A stretch of 64,000 nucleotides of DNA from JAICXG01 sp036494545. Its GTDB lineage: Bacteria; Verrucomicrobiota; Verrucomicrobiia; Chthoniobacterales; UBA10450. Numbering within the stretch: the stretch's first letter is position 1; every line of letters begins with the position of its first letter. The notes beneath the pieces are model-generated. The model saw only the letters and a program-made list of their open reading frames with translations. It was not told where the DNA came from and did not search any database. Of the stretch, positions 52,132 through 58,853 are shown piece after piece. The stretch covers positions 551,737 through 615,736 of the forward strand of contig DASXOB010000022.1 of NCBI GenBank assembly GCA_036494545.1. The letters run 5' to 3'. The translations under genes and the position numbers were made by a program.

Positions 52132-52418
52132 TGCAGACTCCTTCGGTCTTTCTTTTCAACGCTTCAGCCCTGCTGTAGCCGAGGGCAACCGAATCCACGT
52201 TTTAAGCACAACCTTTAGTGGAGGATCGTGATGACATATGTCAATCGTATTCAGTCATGGCTGACGGCCCTCGGCGGATGATTAGGACACGCAAATGCTG
52301 ACGAGCCCGTCGCAATGATGATCAGCGCTCAGGCGCGCAAGCCGACTCATTCCGTTTCGATCGCGAATCGTTCACCAATCTTTTTGGAAGCCACCGAAAT
52401 GCTATCGCTTACTCAAGA
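52132..52418. other. intergenic region
   Basis: The stretch of about 290 bp upstream of the OsmC gene shows no open gene of convincing quality. It should hold the OsmC promoter. No repeats or RNA structure stood out to me. Confidence 0.35.
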
Positions 52419-52660
52419 AACCTAAGCAGAACATCAGTCGTCTCTCTCGGCTTATCATATAGAATCCAATGATCAGCGTTTGGTAACACGATGACGGTCG
52501 CGTTATCGGCGATCGGCTTTGCTTGTTCGCCCAGCTCCTTAGCTAACGACTTCTCGCCGCCGATCGACAATGCCAACGTCGTTAGTCCCGTTTGCGAGGG
52601 CGGCGCGAAAAGCGACTTGAATTGACCTTTGCTCGTACGTTCTGTTCGGGTTAGTGACGC
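52419..52660 (-). pseudogene. C-terminal remnant of an alpha/beta-hydrolase
   Basis: The minus-strand frame ends in TAA at 52419 and reads SLFAPPSQTGLTTLALSIGG, EKSLAKELGEQAKPIADNAT, VIVLPNADHWILYDKPRETT and DVLLRFLE. The PNADHW segment is the usual catalytic-His strand of epoxide-hydrolase-like enzymes, and LALSIGGEKS the sheet before it. There is no N-terminal nucleophile-elbow half, and the piece meets the start of the oxidoreductase on the other strand, so it is a decayed fragment. Confidence 0.6.
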
Positions 52661-53815
52661 GTGACCATGCCCGGCCTATTTGATCCGCTCACGATTCGAG
52701 ATCTGGTGTTTGCCAATCGAGTGTTCGTCTCGCCGATGTGCCAGTACTCGAGCGACGACGGATACGCTAACGATTGGCATTTTGTTCATCTTGGCAGTCG
52801 CGCTGTCGGTGGCGCTGGACTGATACTAACTGAGGCCACGGCAATTCTTCCCGAGGGACGCATCAGTCCGCAAGACCTCGGCATCTGGGCAGACGGGCAC
52901 ATCGAGATGCTGGCTCGAATCGTCGGTTTCATTCATAAACAAGGGAGCATCGCCGGAATGCAACTGGCCCATGCCGGACGCAAGGCCAGCACGCGCCGGC
53001 CGTGGGAAGGTCAGGGTTCAATTCCCGAGCACGAAGGAGGTTGGAAACAGGTCGTAGCTCCAAGTGCATTGGCTTTCGCCGACGCCTATCCGATGCCTCA
53101 AGCCCTAACGAGTGAAGGCATTGAAGAAACTATTGCTGCTTTTGCCGCAGCCGCCCGCCGCGCCTGCCAGGCCGGCTTTCGCGTCGTTGAGATCCATGCT
53201 GCGCACGGCTACCTGATTCACGAGTTTCTGTCACCTCTTAGTAATAAACGCGAGGACGATTACGGTGGTTCATTCGAGAATCGAACCCGACTGTGCCGTG
53301 AGATTGTTGCGGCAGTTCGATCCACATGGCCGAAAGAATTACCGTTATTCATGCGCATCTCCGCGACGGATTGGATCGATGGCGGTTGGACCATTGATGA
53401 GTCTGTCAAACTCGCGGCGCAGCTAAAGCCAATGGGAGTTGATCTCATCGATTGTTCTTCAGGTGGCAACGTTCCCCACGCAACAATACCTGTAGGTCCC
53501 GGATACCAGGTGGCCTTTGCCGAGCGGATCCGCCGCGAAGCGGAAATCATGACTGGCGCCGTCGGAATGATCACCAGTCCCGTTCAAGCAGAGCACATCA
53601 TTCGGACCGAACAGGCGGATGCAGTAATTATGGCCCGCGAGTTTTTGCGGGACCCATACTGGCCGCTACAAGCGGCTCGTGAACTACGGCAGCCAGTTGC
53701 ATGGCCTGTGCAATATCTTCGGGCAGGCCCGAACGGCGCGCAGCCTCGGGTTCCAGTAGATCTGAAGAGCTTCGAATCGTGCTTTGAAGAACAACACGGC
53801 GTTCCGCAACGCTGA
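52661..53815 (+). CDS. NADH:flavin oxidoreductase, Old Yellow Enzyme family
   Basis: The 384-residue product starts GLFDPLTIRDLVFANRVFVS followed by PMCQYSSDDG, the YqjM-like OYE signature. Further motifs are AGMQLAHAGRKAST, VVEIHAAHGYLIHEFLSPLS with NKREDDYGGSFENRTR, and AEIMTGAVGMI (FMN phosphate region). FMN-dependent ene-reductases of this group reduce activated C=C bonds; the physiological substrate is unknown. Start GTG 52661; ATG 52667 in frame is the alternative. It contains one exact CCTAACGA copy at 53104. Confidence 0.9.
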   Translation: MTMPGLFDPLTIRDLVFANRVFVSPMCQYSSDDGYANDWHFVHLGSRAVGGAGLILTEATAILPEGRISPQDLGIWADGHIEMLARIVGFIHKQGSIAGMQLAHAGRKASTRRPWEGQGSIPEHEGGWKQVVAPSALAFADAYPMPQALTSEGIEETIAAFAAAARRACQAGFRVVEIHAAHGYLIHEFLSPLSNKREDDYGGSFENRTRLCREIVAAVRSTWPKELPLFMRISATDWIDGGWTIDESVKLAAQLKPMGVDLIDCSSGGNVPHATIPVGPGYQVAFAERIRREAEIMTGAVGMITSPVQAEHIIRTEQADAVIMAREFLRDPYWPLQAARELRQPVAWPVQYLRAGPNGAQPRVPVDLKSFESCFEEQHGVPQR

Positions 53816-53944
53816 AGCTCCGTGGTGACAGTGTTAGTCTGCGATAGAACTATGTCGCTTTAATTCCAAGGCGGTAACGTCTTGCTACCAATTGCCAAAG
53901 GTTAGTCAACACGTAAGAAAACACCAAATAGAAGAGTAACACTC

Positions 53945-54325
53945 ATGAATACACAGGAGCCAAATCAACAGGTCAGTAAAGCGATTGTTCTCGTTCATGG
54001 CGGGTTTGTAGACGGTTCGGGACGGGCCGGCGTCTACAACATACTAAAGGAAAAGGGTTACAATGTCGCGGTGGTGCAAAATCCGACGAAGTCCCTCGCT
54101 GAAGACGTCGCATTTACAAAGTCGGTTATCGACCTCCCGTGCTGTGCCCCCCGCGTGAAGACCAGAAACGATTTCCGCGATAATGTCATATCGTCTAGGT
54201 TCCGACTCGGATTGATTATGGAGGGAACGACAAATGAAAAACGGAAGACTCAATGGAAAAGTTGCAGTGGTGACCGGTGCATCGAAAGGAATCGGGGCGG
54301 AGATCGCCAAACAACTCGCGGCTGA
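53945..54325 (+). pseudogene. N-terminal remnant of an alpha/beta-hydrolase
   Basis: Residues 1-60 (KAIVLVHGGFVDGSGRAGVY, NILKEKGYNVAVVQNPTKSL, AEDVAFTKSVID) match the N-terminal lobe of small hydrolases, whose conserved oxyanion turn HGGF is present. After VID the expected VGHSYGG nucleophile elbow is missing: unrelated residues follow (LPCCAPRVKTRNDFRDN) and the frame overlaps the SDR gene from 54234. This is a truncated gene, not the missing half of the fragment at 52419, which belongs to another subfamily. Confidence 0.6.
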
Positions 54326-54989
54326 AGGCGCGTCAGTAGTTGTTAACTACGCCTCGTCGAAAACGGAGGCAGACAAAGTCGTCGACGAAATAGCCAACGG
54401 TGGTGGAAAAGCTGTCGCCGTGCAGGGGAACGTCGCGGCAAAGACAGATGTTGAAAGACTCTTTGCCGCCGCCAAAAACGCCTTCGACAGAATCGACATC
54501 CTGGTTAACAACGCCGGCGTGTATCAGTTTGCTCCGCTCGATCAAATCACCGAGGAGGAGTTTCATCGACAGTTTAACACTAACGTGCTCAGCTTAGTCC
54601 TGGCCACGCAGGAAGCGGCCAGGCATTTTGGTCCGGAAGGCGGCAGCATTGTTAATGTGAGTTCCGTCGCCTCCACCTCTGCTCCACCAGCAGCGGCGAT
54701 TTACGCCGGGACGAAGGCGGCGATCGATGTCATCACGCGCGTGTTGGCAAAGGAACTCGGGCCAAAAAAAATCCGCGTGAACGCAATCAAGCCCGGTCCA
54801 GTTGCGACCGAAGGGTTCCAAAACGCCGGACTCTCTGGAAGCGATTTCGAAAAAGAAACAATCGCGCAAACGCCACTGGGTCGAATAGGGCAACCCAGTG
54901 ATATCGCGTCCGTCGCAGTTTTTCTCGCCTCAGCGGAGAGTGGTTGGATCACCGGTGAAATCATTCACGTCAGCGGCGGCCTTCGTTAG
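54234..54989 (+). CDS. SDR-family oxidoreductase (FabG-like)
   Basis: The 251-residue, complete short-chain dehydrogenase/reductase has the NAD(P)-binding TGASKGIG (14-21), NNAG (92-95), catalytic Ser143/Ser144 (VNVSSVAS), Tyr157-x3-Lys161 (YAGTKAA) and terminal VSGG. It probably reduces a ketone or oxidises an alcohol; the substrate is unknown. The start lies in the 3' part of the hydrolase remnant. The TAG stop lies inside an exact TCGTTAGG copy at 54983, which pairs with a CCTAACGA copy 29 nt downstream. Confidence 0.9.
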   Translation: MKNGRLNGKVAVVTGASKGIGAEIAKQLAAEGASVVVNYASSKTEADKVVDEIANGGGKAVAVQGNVAAKTDVERLFAAAKNAFDRIDILVNNAGVYQFAPLDQITEEEFHRQFNTNVLSLVLATQEAARHFGPEGGSIVNVSSVASTSAPPAAAIYAGTKAAIDVITRVLAKELGPKKIRVNAIKPGPVATEGFQNAGLSGSDFEKETIAQTPLGRIGQPSDIASVAVFLASAESGWITGEIIHVSGGLR

Positions 54990-55027
54990 GCGTAAATGAC
55001 AAATTCGCTTAAGAATAGCCCTAACGA
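54983..55027 (+). repeat. inverted pair of the CCTAACGA motif at the SDR gene end
   Basis: TCGTTAGG at 54983-54990 and CCTAACGA at 55020-55027 form an 8-bp inverted repeat with a 29-nt spacer, directly at the stop of the SDR gene. It could act as a weak terminator or 3' hairpin. It is the only such inverted pair at a gene end that I noticed. Confidence 0.5.
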
Positions 55028-55121
55028 CATCCAGTTCTCGGCGTTTGCCTGACAACTTGGAGCAAACGAATGTAAATTGTTTCTAGATGGGTTGTTTGTT
55101 CTCGCAACTTGATCGCGAATC

Positions 55122-57731
55122 ATGAAGCGCATGAGGGAACCATCGGAATCGATCGAACGGACGGCCGACAATCTGGCTGAGGACGCTCTCCATCGCGCGG
55201 TCGATACTACACCCGCCTTCATTCACACCGGTCGGCCCGACGGATACCTGGACTACTTCAATCGCGGATGGTTGGGTTTTTTTGGCAAGTCGCTCGAAGA
55301 GGTTTCTGGATGGAGATGGACCGAATTGGTCCATCCGGAAGACGTCGCGACGCTGGTTCAAAAATGGCACGAGGCGCTGGCCAGCGGAGAACCATTAGAA
55401 GTCGAGTCCCGTGTCCGCCGTGCAGACGGAACTTATCGTGCGTTTTTGCATCGGAAAGTCCCACTTCGTGATGAGTACGGAAATATTGTGAAGTGGTTCG
55501 GGTCGAGCATCGACATCGAAGATCAAAAGCGTGCTGAGCAACGGGTGGCAGAGAAGGCCAGTGAATTAGAGCGAAACGAGTCTTATCTGCGCGAGGGAGA
55601 GCGGCTCGCGCGCATGGGAAGTTGGTCGCTCCGGCCGGAGGGAATATTTGATTATTGGTCTCCGGAAACCTTTTCCATTTTTGGCTTCGATCCGTCCCAA
55701 GGTATTCCGACGTTGAAGGAATGGCTTGATGTGCTCCATCCGACCGACGGTGATCGCGTCCATGAGTTGATCCAGAGAATGTTTTCCGAGGGCGTGAAGG
55801 GCGACATTCAGTATCGCGTGGAGCATCCTCAACATGGTCAGAAGACGATGCACAGCATAGGTGAGCCGATATTAGAGGACGGCGAAGTCGCACGGTTGAT
55901 CGGCAACACGCTGGATATCACCAGGCAGGAAAAACTGACTCAGGAGCTCCGACGGCGAGAAGCATATCTGGCGGAAGCTCAAAGGCTCAGTCACACCGGG
56001 AGCTTTGGGTGGGATGTTTCAAGCGGAGAGATCTTCTGGTCTGATGAAACCTTCCGAATATTTGAGCTTGATCCGAAAATCGAGATTACAACCGAGTTAA
56101 TCGTACAACGGACCCTTCCTGAGGATAGACAAGCGGTCCAGAAAGTCATTGAGCGTGCTTCTCGTGACAGGACTGAGTTCGCTCTCGAACATCGACTGTT
56201 GATGCCTGATGGATCTATCAAGTTCGTCCATGTGGTGGGCCGTCCATCAACCGGTGACGGGCGCCGCTCCGAATTTGTAGGCGCTGTCACAGACATCACG
56301 GACCAGAGGCAAGCAGAACAAAAAATCCGCGAACAAGAAATAGAGCTCCGAAAGATTCTGGACCTGACGCCGCAGCAAATTGCTGTGTCTGGAAGTGATG
56401 GAAAGCCGCTTTATGTCAATCCGGCAGCGCTCGAGTATTTCGGCGTCACGATGGACCAATGGCGAGTCGAAGCGAATCGGCCTGAAGCCAGTTGCGCATG
56501 GCTGGAAGCACGACTTGACCTCGTTCATCCAGACGATCGTGAACATTTTCTCAGCGAAAGAAGGAAGGGCCTTCTCAAGGGGGCGCCATTTGAGTTCGAA
56601 GTTCGGCTCCGCAGACACGACGGGAAGTTTCGGTGCTTTCTGTGTCGACAAAATCCTCTGAAAGACCAACGCGGGCAAATAACTCGATGGTATTCCACAG
56701 CCACGGACATCGAAGATCGCAAACAAGCGGAGGAAGAAATACGACGCGAAAACATCCTACTGCGCGAGGAACTCGGTAAGACATCGATGTTTGAAGAAGT
56801 GATTGGCACTTCGCCGGTCCTGCAAATGGTCCTGGCGCGCGCGGCCAAGGTCGCCCCGACAGACTCAACCGTTTTGATCATGGGCGAAACGGGAACCGGG
56901 AAAGAACTGATCGCGCGCGCAATCCACAAACGGTCAGAGCGTTCGGAGCGTCCGTTCATCAGTGTGAATTGCGCAGCAGTTCCTGCTTCGCTCATCATGT
57001 CGGAACTATTTGGTCACGAAAAAGGCGCGTTTACTGGAGCACTGCAGAGACGACCCGGTCGGTTCGAATTGGCAGAAGGCGGAACGCTTCTTCTCGACGA
57101 AGTAGGAGATCTGCCGGCGGAGACGCAGATCGCTTTGCTCCGCGTCTTGCAAGAACGCGAATTTGAGCGCGTGGGTGGTACGGAAGTTCTGCGCGCTGAT
57201 GTCCGCGTGATTGCGGCGACGAATCGCGATTTGCAGGCGGCTATCGCGGACGGAGCATTTCGCAGCGATCTCTACTACCGGCTGAATGTTTTTCCAATTG
57301 AACTGCCGCCTTTGCGCGAGCGTAAAGGGGACGTTCCCTTGCTGGTAAATTATTTTGTCGATCGTTATGCCAAACGAGCGGGCAAAAAGATCAAACATAT
57401 TCAAAAGAAGACACTGGAGATGTTGCAGGAGTATTCCTGGCCGGGGAATGTCCGCGAACTGCAAAACGTGATCGAGCGCTCGCTCATCATCACGGAGACT
57501 AACGAGTTTTCGATTGATAAGAGCTGGGTGGCGAACGAGCCGAGATCGTCCACGACGGTGACCGATCGGAAATCAAATGAGCGTCAGCGAATCGAAGCGG
57601 CGCTTGCGCAAAGCAACGGAAAGATCTCCGGGTCGAGCGGCGCCGCGGCCAAGCTCGGCCTGCCCGCCTCGACTCTCGAATCCAAAATTCGCTCTCTAAG
57701 GATCAACAAATTCCAGTTTAAGGGAGTTTAG
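55122..57731 (+). CDS. multi-PAS sigma-54-dependent transcriptional activator
   Basis: The 869-residue product contains four PAS domains (about 22-145, 150-265, 270-395 and 400-545), linked by PAC-like IDIEDQKRAEQ and VTDITDQRQAEQ segments. The AAA+ domain (about 555-790) has Walker A GETGTGKE, the sigma-54-contacting GAFTGA (HEKGAFTGALQRRPGRFE), Walker B LLLDEVGDLPAETQIALL and the sensor arginine region. A Fis-type helix-turn-helix forms the C-terminal 45 residues (AAAKLGLPASTLESKIRSLR). PAS-driven sensing of ligand or redox state, then sigma-54 activation, is the expected mode. The two pilin promoters in this window are of the sigma-54 type, but regulation by this protein is not shown. Confidence 0.9.
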   Translation: MKRMREPSESIERTADNLAEDALHRAVDTTPAFIHTGRPDGYLDYFNRGWLGFFGKSLEEVSGWRWTELVHPEDVATLVQKWHEALASGEPLEVESRVRRADGTYRAFLHRKVPLRDEYGNIVKWFGSSIDIEDQKRAEQRVAEKASELERNESYLREGERLARMGSWSLRPEGIFDYWSPETFSIFGFDPSQGIPTLKEWLDVLHPTDGDRVHELIQRMFSEGVKGDIQYRVEHPQHGQKTMHSIGEPILEDGEVARLIGNTLDITRQEKLTQELRRREAYLAEAQRLSHTGSFGWDVSSGEIFWSDETFRIFELDPKIEITTELIVQRTLPEDRQAVQKVIERASRDRTEFALEHRLLMPDGSIKFVHVVGRPSTGDGRRSEFVGAVTDITDQRQAEQKIREQEIELRKILDLTPQQIAVSGSDGKPLYVNPAALEYFGVTMDQWRVEANRPEASCAWLEARLDLVHPDDREHFLSERRKGLLKGAPFEFEVRLRRHDGKFRCFLCRQNPLKDQRGQITRWYSTATDIEDRKQAEEEIRRENILLREELGKTSMFEEVIGTSPVLQMVLARAAKVAPTDSTVLIMGETGTGKELIARAIHKRSERSERPFISVNCAAVPASLIMSELFGHEKGAFTGALQRRPGRFELAEGGTLLLDEVGDLPAETQIALLRVLQEREFERVGGTEVLRADVRVIAATNRDLQAAIADGAFRSDLYYRLNVFPIELPPLRERKGDVPLLVNYFVDRYAKRAGKKIKHIQKKTLEMLQEYSWPGNVRELQNVIERSLIITETNEFSIDKSWVANEPRSSTTVTDRKSNERQRIEAALAQSNGKISGSSGAAAKLGLPASTLESKIRSLRINKFQFKGV

Positions 57732-57932
57732 CAGGCTCCGATACCCGGCGCGCAGCTCGCACAAATCGCGAAGATCACCGACGCAGGCCAGCTCACGCCG
57801 GTGATCAATCGCATTCTTCCGCTGAGCGAAGCGCGGCGCGCGCACGAGCTAAGTCAATCCGGCCACACCTACGGAAAAATCATCCTACGAGTCGAGAACG
57901 GAGACGGAACCTTGGAAAGGAAACAATCGTGA
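57732..57932 (+). pseudogene. C-terminal remnant of a zinc-type quinone oxidoreductase
   Basis: Directly in frame after the activator's TAG stop, the sequence reads QAPIPGAQLAQIAKITDAGQ, LTPVINRILPLSEARRAHEL, SQSGHTYGKIILRVENG and ends at TGA 57930. This is the C-terminal tail of MDR/quinone-reductase-like alcohol dehydrogenases (LPLSEARRAHEL-SxSGHTxGKIVLxV). No start and no N-terminal catalytic or nucleotide-binding domain exist, so it is a decayed fragment. Confidence 0.65.
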
Positions 57933-57946
57933 TTCGTGGGTTCGGT

Positions 57947-57964
57947 CTTCGTGAATTCACGAAG
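57947..57964. promoter_or_regulatory. 18-bp perfect palindrome upstream of the ECF sigma gene
   Basis: CTTCGTGAATTCACGAAG is identical to its own reverse complement. It lies about 140 bp upstream of the sigma factor start, in the intergenic region. A shifted partial copy (GGATTCACGAG) follows immediately. It looks like an operator for a dimeric regulator. Confidence 0.45.
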
Positions 57965-58103
57965 GATTCACGAGTTCTTGGAGCGATGCGCATGGCGCTC
58001 AGTCGTGCCATTCAAGTTTTTTCCCTCGTGGAACCGTTGGCAGAACTCTGTTGGCATCTTGTAAGCTAATGCGGCGTACAATGAAGAGAGTCATCTCAAG
58101 CTC

Positions 58104-58853
58104 ATGAAACCGATACCTGGAACATTGCAGGCAGGCGGAGCGTCATTTCAAACCACGCATTGGACACTCGTATTACGCGCCCGAGAAACTCAGTCGGAAA
58201 AATCGGCGCAGAACGCGCTCTCCAACTTTTGCGAGGCCTATTGGCCGCCGCTTTATGCCTTTCTGCGACATCGCGGTCACGCGTCTCCTGAAGCGCAGGA
58301 TCTTATCCAGGGTTTCTTCGTCCACCTGCTCGAACAAAATACGTTGAGTCGCGCCGACCAGGAGAAGGGCCGTCTTCGCACATTTTTGTTAGGCTCGATG
58401 CAGAATTTTCTGTGCAACGAGTACGATCGCGCCCGGGCTTTGAAAAGAGGCGGTGGTCATCAAATTATTTCGATCGATGAACAGCTGCCCGAAATGGAGG
58501 CGGCAATGATGGACACCGCTCATCTCGGCGATCCGCACTCTTACGATCTGGCTTGGGCTTCGAACATTGTGAAACGCGCGTGGCAACACTTGGAAAATGC
58601 GTTTGAGTCGGAAGGAAAAACGGAATGGCTGGAAGTGTTAAGGCCGTTTGTTGCGGGAGGCGGGCGAGCGCCACTAAGTCAGGAAGAAGCGGCCGCAAGA
58701 CTTGGAGTTCCGATCGCGACGCTACGGACCTGGCTGTCGCGTCTGCGCCAGCGCTATCGTGAGGCGCTCCGCATGGAAGTGGCGAGCACCGTTTCCGATC
58801 CGGCCGATGTCGATCAAGAGCTTCACTATCTTTATCAGATTCTGACAACATGA
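58104..58853 (+). CDS. ECF-type RNA polymerase sigma factor (Verrucomicrobia/Planctomycetes-like)
   Basis: The 249-residue product has a region-2-like segment (FCEAYWPPLYAFLRHRGHAS, PEAQDLIQGFFVHLLEQNTL) and a region-4-like helix-turn-helix (LSQEEAAARLGVPIATLRTW followed by LSRLRQRYREALRMEV). It is longer than typical ECF factors and matches a group common in this phylum. The kinase gene starts inside its last codons (ATGA overlap), so sigma factor and kinase are translated together. It likely responds to the kinase signalling. Confidence 0.85.
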   Translation: MKPIPGTLQAGGASFQTTHWTLVLRARETQSEKSAQNALSNFCEAYWPPLYAFLRHRGHASPEAQDLIQGFFVHLLEQNTLSRADQEKGRLRTFLLGSMQNFLCNEYDRARALKRGGGHQIISIDEQLPEMEAAMMDTAHLGDPHSYDLAWASNIVKRAWQHLENAFESEGKTEWLEVLRPFVAGGGRAPLSQEEAAARLGVPIATLRTWLSRLRQRYREALRMEVASTVSDPADVDQELHYLYQILTT

